The notes beneath the pieces are model-generated. The model did no database searches. It was not told the origin of the DNA and saw only the letters and a list, made by a program, of their open reading frames with translations. DNA of 64,000 nt from Harmonia axyridis (taxonomy: Eukaryota > Arthropoda > Insecta > Coleoptera > Coccinellidae). This document shows positions 47,091-58,622 of this stretch, piece by piece; position 1 is the stretch's first letter; each line of letters starts with the position of its first letter. Both the position numbers and the translations under genes were made by a program. The stretch covers positions 75,924,798-75,988,797 of the forward strand of contig NC_059501.1 of assembly GCF_914767665.1 (NCBI RefSeq), written 5' to 3'.

Positions 47091-47650
47091 AATGAAATGG
47101 TACTATGGTGCGCTGGTGACACCGCCAGTTTTCAAACCTGTGCCCCAGACGTGTTTGAGTGGGGATGTCGGTATGCTTCTATTTACCTTTCAGGCGGGCA
47201 GTGCGTCGTCGAACTTGGTGGTTTGAATACATTTTTGTTTGTTGATTCCGCTCGTAGAGACACTTGTGTCATCCGCGACACCAAGATACTGTTTGCGTAT
47301 TTTTTTTATTTCATTTGAAATGGCATCTTCAAGCAAAAATTTGAGTCAAGCCGAATTAGAAGGAATTATAAGGCCTATGAGCGAGGTTAAACTGATTTAA
47401 TGTCAGATATACCCGATATAGAAAGCGAAGACTCTGAGAGTGAAGATGGAGAGCTGTCCAATAGCGACCACTCAGATAATCTTTCTGCAGAGTCGAGTGA
47501 TGAAGAAGAAGATTTGAACAGAAACGAAATTTAAGGCAAGAATGGTTTAAAGTGGTATAAACATAGATTTTAAACAGGCTCTTCAGTTGGTCACCCCCAC
47601 ATGAGAAATAGACTAAAACAACCAACATTATCCAGACGTCTAGGGTTAAC
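47091..47650 (+). mobile_element. piggyBac relic, second copy of the same family
   Basis: Shares the left end with 41384-42153 (AATGGTACTATGGTG, GTGACACCGCCAGTTTTCAA, TTGATTCCGCTCGTAGAGAC), but the terminal bases and left TTAA are eroded. From 47320 it encodes the acidic transposase N-terminus MASSSKNLSQAELE, and after a frameshift DIPDIESEDSESEDGELSNS, typical of piggyBac. It then jumps to MRNRLKQPTLSRRL and stops at TCTAGGG followed by TTAA. The catalytic core and zinc domain are gone. Confidence 0.8.
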
Positions 47651-48648
47651 TTCTTTATTATTAGTGCTATCAACATGAAACAGAAATTCGAAGATTCGTT
47701 TTTATAAGAAAAGCAAAATTTCGAACGTCGATATTCACGGAATCCCTACTCAGATATTGTCAATAACAGAACTCTACCGCAGCATTCTAGATTCAAACCA
47801 AGTTTTTAGGTCTTTTCAATCGAGAGTTATTATAACTATTACCTCCTTCCTTAGGAGGTCCTAAAATGTTATTATTTAGAATAAAAACCGAAACACTATA
47901 CTAAATTTCGATGTGAAGTTATATTCTAAATTTTAAACGGCTTACGTGAAACTTTATGTTTATGTTACCTACTCAATATTCCAAGAATAGATTTGTGTTT
48001 CACTACAGTGACATTGTTATTGACTATTTTAATCAGGATTATCGATAATCCAAATTTGACTCTCGACTCTGATTGGGCTGTCAACTTCGGTGTTTTCAGA
48101 CAGTCTTATCGCGAAAATCCAATCACTTGTTATATTACTTCTGATTGGCATATCATAAACAAGAATCAATATGGGATGGAGATATTTTCCCAGAATAACG
48201 TTGGAATATTCTAACTGGATTTTCAATTCATAGGAATATTATCTCGAATATTTCGTTTTTCAAATCAGGACATTTCATTTCCAGTTATGTTCAGACATCG
48301 ACCAGATCACTCCGGGAACTGTCTTCCATTTTATTAATAGCTGAAGATATCCGTCCTAGATTCAAGGATATTAAATCCAGCAATGTTCATGTCGCAAGGA
48401 TTTTACAGAGAAAATTTATGTATTTGGAACGAATGATTTATTCTTGTGGTTATCAACACAAATTTTAGAGACTTTTTATGAAATCATTAGACGGTGTTTT
48501 CATTGAATAAAATCATTTTTCCGCTGAATATTCGGTTTTCAATTCAATGGCATTCATTCTTTCGGTAATAATTTCGAAGTTTCAATTGTCCAAATTTCGA
48601 ATTACAGCCGTTTAACGCTGTCGTGACTGGTAATGTTCGTTGAAGGAG
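47651..48648. other. no recognisable gene
   Basis: AT-rich sequence with short frames only. Confidence 0.4.
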
Positions 48649-49453
48649 ATCAAAGTGGGTTTGTCGGGAATTTACACCTTGTGGTTGATGGACAATCTAG
48701 GGGCCTAGAGGAAACATGAGTTCGGGCATTATCTTGCTGAAATATTGGACTCTCGAGCCGGTTAAGGTATGGGTCTACTATTTCTTGAAGGTGACGCAGC
48801 GCTGTCTTGTTACCTCGAATGAAGACTAAAGGTGACCTACTTGCATGTGCAATAGCATCCCATACCATAACGCCTACTGTCCGGTGTACATGACACTCAA
48901 CATCAAACTGAGGTTCACGTCTTTCTCCCCGACGTCGTCTAACACTTTTTCGACCATTAGGTGCACCCAAGGAGTATCGAGATTTCTCAGAAAAGACGAC
49001 CTGATGCCATTTAACATTCCAAAGTTTACGTTCTCTGTACCACTGTAATCGTTGCCGGCAATGCTCAACCGTCAGAGGTAATACAAGATGGGTTCGATAA
49101 AGCTTCCGTCCAAAAGACCATATCTGGCGGTTAACCGTTCGGACAGTTACAGGATGGCCTTGTTCTCCTAACCACTCAACAGCCAAAGATCGAGTTGTCA
49201 CAAATCGGTCTCTAATGGCTATAAGTCGATATTGAACTTCATTTGTGCCTCTTCCGGTGCCTACTCTTCTTCGACTTTGGGCATTATCAAACCACGCTTG
49301 ACAACATTTCATAACGGTAGTTGGATTTGGATTTATGTTCGTACGGTTAGCGATTTCACGAAATGACATCCCCGTCTCCCGTTGACCAATAATTCGACCT
49401 TTTTAAAATTCACTTAGTTGGCGATAGATTCCGCGTACACGTGCTCTAGGCAT
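48649..49453 (-). pseudogene. Tc1 transposase, nearly continuous, 3' truncated
   Basis: Starts MPRARVRGIYRQLSEF at 49453. One in-frame stop then sits where the family has Glu of FEKGRIIG, after which the frame is open for 239 codons (49369-48650). Domains: first HTH (SFREIANRTN), second HTH with RFVTTRSLAVEWLG, VTVRTVNRQIW, then catalytic core. The first catalytic block reads VVFSEKSRYSLG, with Glu-Lys for the usual Asp-Glu. The second block IFQQDNARTHV keeps its Asp. The third (SPDL.PIEH with Glu) is missing because sequence diverges after HVSS. Inactive, but the longest transposase frame here. Confidence 0.85.
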
Positions 49454-51530
49454 TTTGACAACTAAACTTCGACTTTGGATTTCCTCGAACAGCTGGTTTG
49501 TTGTATGATTCAAAAAATTTGCAAAAAACGACTATAATATTTAAGTATAGTATATCCAAAGACACTTGGAGGAAGCCAAAATATTTTGAATATACAAGAA
49601 TTGTCCAAGTTTCCAGAAATTTTTTTTGGTCCAGTGAACTGATTGTCTGATTTCCTAACAATACTTTCAAATAAACCTCGGTATTTAGCGGATCGCGGTA
49701 TCCACTTCAAAGGAGCATCTAGCCAAACGTTTTTATGGACTAGTTCAAGTGACTTTGGATATACTATAACATACATTGTTCACATGAAAACCTTCACGAT
49801 TTTTTTCTTCAAATTCTATCTTTTAGTCCTTGCTATACTATATATGTTCAACCAAAATAAATTGGAAATTTGAACAGCTCCTGCTGGGCGTTGCAATTTC
49901 TTCTGAATTTGAATTTGAATGAGTTAAAAAGTAAATCGACATGTATCTCGGTTGGAGTGTTATACGAATCTCAAATTCATTCCAACCAAGAAATAATTTC
50001 TTCTCTGAACAGCCTTGAAACGACAACAAAACTAATCGGATTCCCGTCGATTGGAATCGGCCCAGCATTATCAGTTTTCCGATGCGGAAAATAAATTCTG
50101 TTCATCCAATTTGGGAGTTAGCGGTAAAAGCTATCGCGGGAATAACATTTTACCGAATTTGTCACTCTGCATGGATTAAATCCCATAAAAATGTTCGAAT
50201 CATTCGGATGGCAGATAGGATGTGACGATGTGAAGTATCCAATTCAATTACTTTAATTCCGTTGATATTGTGGGAGTGAATCAACATGTGATCCGAATCC
50301 GAAAATGTTTTCACAGAGAATGGGGCACGACGATAGCCTATGTCAGGCGTTGACATGTTTGTGTATATTTAATCAATTCGATTCATTCATTCTGTTTCTG
50401 ATTCCAAATAAACAGAGTCTGTTTCAAATGACAAACGGGTCGAAAAATATAAAACTAATAGGTTGAATTCACTGATAAAATAAACAGTGTTATTTGGCTT
50501 GATGGACAATTTGAATGGCCTTTTTTACGGTTTTCCTCTCGTCAAAATATATTTTCTCTCATTTAGCAACAGCAACGATAATTGGAAAGTCCTGAAGCAA
50601 AACAAATAACTCATGAATTGTTCACCGGAATGTCGATTCAGACACAATTTCAACGAAATATTGATCTAAATCGAATAAAAACAATGAAATACACCATTTT
50701 CTCAAAAATATTTTTTCCTCTTTGAAATTCATATCTCCAAAAATTGACTCCATTAACAAATAATATACTGAAATCAAAGGTATTACCCTGTGCCAACTCA
50801 TACACTGTCTGCAAAGTTCATTTAAATTTGAATTTAAATGAGAGGATTGGTGTTGGAGATAAGACATAATTTTTTTGAATAATTCAAAAAATGAGGAGAG
50901 CTCTGACATGAATTCAGGAGTTTTGACCAACTTGCTCTTATTTATATTCTTATGCTTTTCTTTAATATACAGTGTGCCAAAGGAGTAACGTAGCTCGTCA
51001 ATAATTCTTATACGAAGAAATATTAAGGAAAATCCTCGCACCTGTCGATTTTCAATTTCAGCAGCAATTTATCGTATGCTTTTTTGAATTTGATATTTCT
51101 CACCCCCCTACACCCGAAATCCTTCAAATTTATTTTTTTAAATGGAAATATATGGATTGTGATACATCAAATGAAAGGTAATTTGATGACCTACTCAACC
51201 TTCCGTTCTGGATACATAGCACCTGATGTGAGCCAATAGTTCGACGCTTCAATGTCAACATGATCCTGGTTCACTTCGTTGAAATGTCTTCCAAGTAGGA
51301 GTTTCTCTCTTCTACTTTCCAGTTCTCTTGGATTGTCTGGTGGATGTAAGGAAACTGCTGCTTGTGAAGTTGTATTATTATTATTATCAAATGGTATCGA
51401 ACGATAACTTGAAATTTGAGATTTGCAGGTTCTGCTCTTGAATGCTTCAATTGAATGGCATCATCTGGCAAAGGGGTTCCGTGAATATGGCTTATTTCAA
51501 AAATGCATATTCTATTGAGATGAGCATTTG
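49454..51530. other. no recognisable gene
   Basis: Short frames without family match. 50040-50180 has balanced composition. 51080-51200 (CACCCCCCTACACCCGAAAT onward) resembles low-copy repeat words but was not matched within the window. Confidence 0.4.
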
Positions 51531-51534
51531 CACA

Positions 51535-52075
51535 AGATCATTTATGAAGCGGATGGTAACTGAAAAAAGGGACAGAGCTCTTGGTCAAGGGTTAACGAAG
51601 CGGTCCAGACCGTGATCAAACCAGGATTTAAGACCAGGAAGATGTTACTGGGTGATTGGTAGAATTGGCAAGGAATACTCAATCATGAGCTGCTTCCCTA
51701 TTTTCAAACGCTCATTGCTGCTCTCTATAGTGAACAACTCGACCGTTTGAAGCACCCAGCATTAGTGAATAAAAGAGGAATCGTATTTTATCAGGACAAT
51801 GCCAAGTCGCACAAATCTTTGATAACGTGCCAAAAGCTCCGGGAGCTCGGATTTAAAGTTCTCATACATCCACTCTATAGTTCGGATCTGGCACCAAGTG
51901 ACCACCACCTGTTACTTTCTATGGCTAACGCACTTCGGGATACAAATTTGACCTCAATAGATGACTGTCAAAATTGATTTTCCGAGATTTTTGCCAACAA
52001 GGACAAGAACTTCTCTGAGAGTGGCAATATGGAGTTGGTTCCTTGTTGGTATCAATTAATCGAACAGAACTGATA
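51535..52075 (+). pseudogene. mariner transposase, catalytic half
   Basis: Plus-strand pieces: RSFMKRMVTEK (decayed first catalytic block), KPGLTPRKM-like, a WNWQGI.NHELLP block, then a 76-codon frame (51747-51977) with LVNKRGIVFYQDNAKSH (second Asp) and SSDLAPSDHHLL (third Asp). After a stop follow FSEIFANKDKNFSE and a decayed end. Distance and motifs are those of DD34D mariner. The N-terminal HTH half is absent. The N-terminal half at 31562-31950 is of a similar lineage. Confidence 0.75.
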
Positions 52076-52099
52076 AGGTTGCAATTGGCGTATGAATGA

Positions 52100-52645
52100 A
52101 TGAGCGCTTCTTCATTTTATTTGAATTTTAGTTTTTCTTCTTCTTCTATTATAGGCACAAGTGCTTGTTTATTCTTCATTACCTGCCTAGTCCTGATTAA
52201 TGGTGAGATCATCCTACCATCTCTTTCATGGACTTCTATATTTCTTCTCCAAATAGGTGCTATTCTCACCATTCTTTGTTGGTCCATTCGATTCATGTGC
52301 GCATTCCACTCCTTTATCTATCCCAATCTTTGATGTTATTCATTTCACATATTCGTCTTATATTGTCACTTCGTTCTCTGACTAGTAAAGTTTTTCCAGC
52401 GATTTTTCGTAAGATCTTCATTTCTCTAACCTCCAAGACCCTTCTGATTGTTTCTGAATCTGACCGAGTTTCTGCTGTGTACGTCATTATAGGTCTTACG
52501 ACAGTTTTTTTAAATTCGTGCCTCAGTCTCAATATGTTATATTTATTTTTCCATATTGTGGCATTCAAGCAACCAGCCACTCTCAGTGCTTTGTTTGTTT
52601 TTAATTTTGGCTGTCACCATTCTGATTTGGCTATTTTGCCCTCAT
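52100..52645 (-). pseudogene. RTE-like LINE ORF2 C-terminal part
   Basis: The minus-strand frame (52314-52580) starts MAGCLNATIWKNKYN and continues FKKTVVRPIMTYTAETR, REMKILRKIAGKTLL and RERSDNIRRICEM. It then decays through EWTNKEW-like residues to the end near 52100. The same blocks, in a more decayed form, lie at 34850-35010 and 35370-35520, so both belong to one family. The RT palm with YADD is not present here. Confidence 0.75.
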
Positions 52646-52700
52646 AACATAATATGAGTCTCTTTTTTGTTTGAATTGGGAATACTTGACTTGTTTCCTC

Positions 52701-52843
52701 TTTATTATTTGTAGCAATTCTGAAAATAAATTGTTGTTTTTATTATTATTTTTATTATTTGTAGCAATTCTGAAAATAAATTGTTGTTTTTATTATTATT
52801 TGCAGAAATCCTGGAAGTAAATTGTTATTATTATTATTATCAT
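52701..52843. repeat. tandem repeat, 50-bp unit, ~2.9 copies
   Basis: TTTATTATTTGTAGCAATTC and TGAAAATAAATTGTTGTTTT recur at exact 50-bp spacing (52701, 52751), with a diverged third copy at ~52801 (GCAGAAATCCTGGAAGTAAA) trailing into ATT triplets. Confidence 0.85.
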
Positions 52844-53865
52844 TGATATAGGGTAACGAAGTATTATTATCTGATTTTTCATCGAAAGACGGAATGATTA
52901 AGAATGATGAACCGAAAATTGTCTGAGTGAGGTAGATCGAAAATATAACGAGGAAATCGCTTTGAGGAAAGGTGAGTCACTAATTATCCACATAATCCCA
53001 CGGGTTTCTCAAAGAACGTTATCACGTTAATTACAGAATAGCTGCTGACGAGTGGGTTAGAATCCTTCTACATCACCGAGAAGGCTTTCAATGAATTCGC
53101 TGTATTCAGAAATGACTTCAATACGAAAGTTAGTACCTAATTGTATGAAAAGGAAAGTTATAATGAGATACGGCGGGGGTTATTCTATTTCACCCTAATG
53201 AAGTTATCAAGTAAGGAATCTGATGGCCAATCTAAGGGGACTTAATATCCAGAAGGAGTTTCAATTGAGGGGAATTACATTATTTTCCAAAGGGGTGATC
53301 TCGTTTTACACAGCAGGAAATGTAAAATAGAACCTATAAGGAGCTGTTTTGATTATTCAAAGTGCAATTTTTTTCAATTGTATGGATTTGATTGTATTGT
53401 ATTGATACCTGGTTTTCTCTCTCATCTATGTCATCATTAAAGATATCAGAGAAAATTTGATTGATCCCTACTCCCTTTGAATTATGAACATAAGTCGATA
53501 TGTGAAATATCAAACCAGTTTATTGTCGTGGTAGTAATACAACAGATAATATAAATACCAGTTGAACAACTATCTAACAACTGTTATTCTCATGTATAAG
53601 ACTATAAATATTTCAGATTGTACCACTCAAATTTAATTCATGATTTACCAACGAAATTCACTTGATTTTCTATTTCTTTACTTCTGTTCTACTAACGACA
53701 GAGTTTTTCTCTCTTGAAGATACATTTAATTCATGTTTGATGATGAGGTAATTTTATAGGGATTTTGATCGAGAATAATACCATTTTAATAGCAACACTG
53801 TATAATGCATAATTTTCTGACATTTTTTTATGTAATTTAATTGAAAGTATTGTGATGACTTCTTG
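52844..53865. other. no recognisable gene
   Basis: AT-rich, no family signature. Confidence 0.4.
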
Positions 53866-53869
53866 CTGG

Positions 53870-54062
53870 CGTTGAAGGCTGCGCAGTTCTGGAAAGGACA
53901 GCACCGCTTGGGAAATGAACTTAACCATTCTACGGTCACAACGCTCCGCTATAAAGACGGAGGGTGCATATGGCAGGGATCACTCTGTTGCCACACTGAC
54001 GATTCCACCAGTAGTACCCGGATGAAACACGGCATTCCCGAGAGAGGCACACCATTAAAATA
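53870..54062 (+). repeat. SINE-like dispersed repeat copy
   Basis: Blocks GCTGCGCAGTTCTGG, ACAGCACCGCTTGG, GGTCACAACGCTCCGCTATA, GGCAGGGATCACTCTG, CACACTGACGATTCC and GATGAAACACGGCATTCCCG, then GCACACCATTAAAAT, follow the same order as 46590-46775 and the inverted copies at 4.8 and 56.1 kb. Confidence 0.55.
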
Positions 54063-54533
54063 AGCCAAGAACACCTAGTTAGTTTTTAATTCTATGCTCT
54101 CTGTGTATTTAATATTGTCACCTTGAAGAGAAGCCCACCATATCCCTACAATAGATTAGTATACATAGTAAAGAACTGACGTTTATAATATCCACATTTC
54201 GTCGTAGAGATCCTCAGCATAAGACATCTAATATCAAGAGAAATTTCAGTTCCAAATATTCAGACTTTACAATGGTGTTTCTGCTGAGTGCATACTGTCG
54301 AATCAAAATAGGTTCAAGAGAAAGATCAGAGCTGATCTTCTCGATTCATTGTCAGTATGATTCTTTGAGACCTTGTTATAATAGACTAGTTTTCATTTTT
54401 TTGTTAAGGATTAATTCTAAGAATTTAGGTAAAATGAAACAAAAATGTGGAAGAATCATTGAAATATCTCTAGAAATGAAAAAGTTATAGGACTTTGAAG
54501 TTGCGCTTGGAAGAATAATTTCATAGTACGTGT

Positions 54534-55140
54534 GAGAGCCGTGACGTCACACACTAGACGACTGGTATTCGCAGAGTGCTAACGAATTCATTGGTGTACA
54601 ATCACTTGTGCCGTTCGTGTCGTGTTTTGTTCGTTACACGATGGCTGAAATAACTTACTATATACATACATATAAATTACTTTTTTCTCTTTTTACTTTT
54701 TACTCCTCACATAAATATGTTTTGCCATTGATAGACTTCAACAACCAGTACTCAACTACAAACTGTTTATGAAACGTTTTTTAAATGAATCATCGTTATA
54801 AGTTGAACCATGATGGAGCAAACTCGAAAGTAGATACTTACTTGAAAAGTTTAACTCCTTTTATTTCTGCACTGACATAAGATGGATTTGAAGAAAAAAT
54901 ACTCCATCACTGCGAATATATTTATTTTAGGCAAATTGTCACTTTGTCCTTTCACGAAGCCTTCTTCCATTATGGTGACATTAAAACAAAACTCGAGTTA
55001 AAACTACACTGTACAACTACAAACGGCGCGAGAGCCTTGGCGCAGCTAAGTATTTAAACGTAATTTATGGTGTAGCGATCACAAGCAACGTAATTTATGG
55101 TGTAGCGATCACAAGCAAGAGCCGTGACGTCACAGACCAA
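54534..55140. repeat. GAGCCGTGACGTCAC repeats and a 30-bp tandem duplication
   Basis: AGAGCCGTGACGTCACA occurs at 54534 and 55119, about 585 bp apart, and contains the palindromic CRE word TGACGTCA. At 55059-55118 a 30-bp word (ACGTAATTTATGGTGTAGCG plus ATCACAAGCA) is present twice in tandem, directly before the second copy. No gene recognised in the interval. Confidence 0.7.
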
Positions 55141-56079
55141 AGACGTTCCGCGCTAAAATACGTAAATTTAAATAATCTATTTCTCAGTCATTTATTGATG
55201 GATTTTCAACATTTTTTCACTGATTCATCAGTTTTGCACTAAATTTTAATTCTATCGTGTCAAATATAGTATTATCAACATTACTAAACTAGTCCATTGT
55301 GTTTGCTCGTATATTTTTTTTTTACTTTCATTTTAATAACTTTGTTGATGAGTTCAAATGTATCTTATGTAGACTGTAGACTACAAGAGTTTAGTGGTGG
55401 AGCACCTTAGGCTGATTTTTCCTTTGAGATTTCTGGCGAAATAAAGTCATTCATTATTATATTATTATTATAAACTTTGAAATCACTTCGGCAATCAATT
55501 TTTGTTGTTTATTTTATGGTAAAACACAGTGTGACTGAATCTGGAAACGTTTTTTGATGGAAACAGATAAGATGAATATATCTACAAGCAACGACAAGGA
55601 ACACAAGGGAAACAACTTCAGTTTCCTAGCATTTATTTAGTTCTTCGAAATTCGTAGGAACTACTTTAAGGGATATACAATAAGTGTAGTTTTAATTGTA
55701 GTAACGATGTCTCGTAGCAAGGACCGCAGGCAATTATCTTGTCTTCTGACACATTCAACCCCTAATCCCTAAGGCTAGAGCGGCATTTAACAACGACTAC
55801 CCCAGCTCCTAATTTGTCAGAAGATTGAATTTTGGTTTATCTGCATCGAAATTGTGTCAAATTCGGTTAGCTAGGGTGAATATGAAGTGAATCGATAACC
55901 TCATTCGGTGGAAGTCTGGAGAATTCAAGATGGAAATTTTCATAATTGTTTTATGTCTTCAGAATATTCTGAGGTTTTATTGGATGTTAAAGGAACATGT
56001 TCTTCATTTTACTCAATCCTCCGAATCAATATACCTACCCGTGCGAGAGTTCAAAGTGAAAAGGAAATATTGAGGGTTC
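55141..56079. other. no recognisable gene
   Basis: AT-rich sequence with no family signature. Confidence 0.4.
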
Positions 56080-56270
56080 ATTCTCTCTCTGCGGATTGCG
56101 ATGCATCATACCAAGATCACTGATGAAAAAATCCGTTTGGTATTCAGTGATCTCTGCCAAAGACACCTTCAATCTCCATAGTAGAGTATGGTGACACGAA
56201 CGTAGTGTGGTTCGATTATATTCTCAGCGGTGCTGAATTTGAGAGTGACTAATGCCCATAACGTCATCTT
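56080..56270 (-). repeat. SINE-like dispersed repeat copy
   Basis: On the plus strand: CTCTCTCTGCGGATTGCGAT, CATCATACCAAGATCACTGA, AGTGATCTCTGCC and GCCCATAACGTCATCTTTC. These match 4755-4965 in order and orientation. Truncation and small indels are present. Confidence 0.55.
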
Positions 56271-56994
56271 TCTATTAAGCACAGAATCACTACAGTCTGT
56301 AACATTTTTGAGCACTCTTCTACGAATAGATCGAAATGCCTTTGTATGAATATCACTTCAAATTACCGAAAAAAGCTCTGAAATCCTCTATTTCATTTCA
56401 TAACAAATCAAACATTTCATTCATGATTCGAATCAAAGAAAAAACTATGATTAACAACTAGTTAATGATAATAATGAAGTATTGGTTATCAAGTAGAGAG
56501 AAGAAAAATTCTTCATACTGAAAAAAAACTTGAAGTGTCTCGGAATAAATAAGTATAATAACAAAAAAAAAATTAATGAATTAACTAAAATGAACTCATC
56601 CCCTTTATCCAAGTGTAAATAATTGAGTTTTTGGAAGGAAAAAGGCCAGGTTATTTCAACAAAATCTATTTTTGAAATAGAGCTGACATTTATCATCAGT
56701 TAAATGACTTATAACTATTGATTTGGATTTTTTGTTTGGCCTTCGATAGATTTCAATTTCTTGTCCACAATGGAATTTCAAGCTTGTTGAGTATTCATTT
56801 ATTCGCTGTAACAATACTGTTATGTCTATTAAAAAATAGGGTTTCATCGTTTAGAAATATTGTATCTACTCAGCTCCAAGATCTATTTCACAGAAAAGTG
56901 TAGAGAGTAGTGATAAAAGTGAGTCCAAAGATGTCAAGTCCTTCAGTTCCGGAATTTCAGGCGTCTAGATTAATGCAGTTTGATAAGAAATACA
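56271..56994. other. no recognisable gene
   Basis: AT-rich, short incidental frames only. Confidence 0.4.
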
Positions 56995-56998
56995 TACA

Positions 56999-57473
56999 TG
57001 TGGGATCCGAATTCTTAACAAATGATACGCTACTGACCTGACGAGACGAAAACTACGCGATCGATCCTAAAACGGTGGACCATGCAGTTTTTATCGATAT
57101 AGGGAGACGTAAGCGGAAAAGGTACTGAGACTTAAGACTGAGACTGGAGTACGATACATACGAACGAGGGTGGTATTCGACGTTAGAGAATAGACGGACA
57201 TAGTTAGATGATTCGACGTGAGAGGATAGACGGACATAGTAAGAATTCGACGTGATAGACGCATATGATTCGACGTAAAATATATTAGACGCAGCTAGTT
57301 AGATAATTCGACGTTAGATATAGACGGATCTACTCGAATAATCAGACAATAGATGAAAGTTCAGTGGCTCTACATTCAATTGACGTTGAATTGTAAATTG
57401 TGTAAATAAACAATAGTTTAGTACCGGCGGCCTTTTTATATGAACCCCTAGACAACGATAATAAAACCCTACA
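56999..57473 (+). mobile_element. solo LTR, family 2 copy B
   Basis: The 475-bp LTR begins TGTGGGATCCGAATTC and ends AAAACCCTACA, with perfect TACA target duplications (56995-56998, 57474-57477). It aligns with 33863-34309 throughout, with an extra ~30-bp TAGACGGACATAG/ATTCGACGTG repeat near 57200. AATAAA lies near the 3' end. No internal retroelement sequence adjoins it. Confidence 0.85.
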
Positions 57474-57477
57474 TACA

Positions 57478-58615
57478 TAATAGATATGTCAGTTTAATGT
57501 TGATGTTAACATCATCAATTGTAATTGATATTAATATCTCACGATAAATCTGAGAATGAATGAAATTCCAGCGTTTTTTTTTTTGGAAATCACTGAAGAA
57601 CTTGATATCTCTGGACTTACCCTGTATATCTTCTGGCAGTACAGGAATTTTGCGATTTCATAAAAGTTGATGTAATAAAGTCATTGTATCAGCATCGCGA
57701 GTTCTTCAATGAATGAAAAATTCATAGCAAATTCACCTAAAGCCAATTTTCCTTTTATGTGCTGCGTGGTCCTTTCCTCATCCCACATTATGTATAAATA
57801 TTTGACCTAAGTGAAAAACAAATTCACCCCATCTTTTTCGTTCTGGGTAAAAAACCCTGTGGGGCCATCTGAACGCAAATATCCGAAGAAATATATCTTC
57901 GAAACGCTCAAAATTACACACATTGATGACAACGCCACCTCCGGACCCTAAATTATGCACGCTGACAGCTTTTATGTTGGTGCCCCTGTCAGGGCATAAA
58001 GAAGTGCTATCATCCAATTATGGCAAGCCTGAAATTCGAACCAGGCACAATGCCTTTCCGTGAGTCCTGTATTCGGATGACAAAGATTTGAATGGACTTG
58101 TCCCAGGGATGTGTTCACCGTTATATACCTGAACCATTCAGGGTTCCTTTTGTGGATGCTCAGGAAAAATTGGCCAAAGGGTATTTGAAAAAATATTTTC
58201 ACTTTTGTTCGGTCCAGAATGTTTATTAACATCCATGGAAAAATCGGAGAATAATGTAGTAGATAACAACGGTTCTCTCAGATTTTGGTCATCTTGGAAC
58301 GGTGCTTTTGTCATCTCACTTCCACACGAATGGAAATATATCTTTGTGTTCACTGGCTGTTATTCCTCAATGCACCAACTTCTTCATGACCAATTCACAC
58401 AAATATATGAGGCAAATTTTATCAATCAGCTACCTGTAACTGGAATTCGAGTACTATTTCACAATAGTAAGTTTTGCAAAACAAGGCTGTAACGGTAAGT
58501 GGTAGTCGAAATAAAGAGATCGTAGATGCCATACAATAAGTAAGATTAGGTTTTTTTCAACATAACGCCATATAACTATTAGCCGATTTGCGTCTGTATC
58601 ATGAAGTTATTCTCG
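57478..58615. other. unrecognised, with several overlapping short frames
   Basis: 57740-58500 is less AT-rich and has many short overlapping frames on both strands (for example minus 57778-58017 and 57972-58232, plus 58205-58492). None shows a family signature. It may be an old, unrecognised coding relic or element. Confidence 0.35.
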
Positions 58616-58622
58616 ATAAAAC

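Noticed and set aside
52228..52647. 139-codon plus-strand ORF
   Set aside because: Antisense to the RTE-like ORF2 relic, which has clear family motifs.
58015..58060. B-box-like TGCCTGGTTCGAATTTCAGG on the minus strand as a tRNA gene
   Set aside because: No A box, D arm or anticodon arm at the right spacing.
57778..58492. Overlapping ORFs on both strands as a gene or endogenous viral relic
   Set aside because: I could not match any of them to a family, and frames on both strands compete. Reported only as an unrecognised region.
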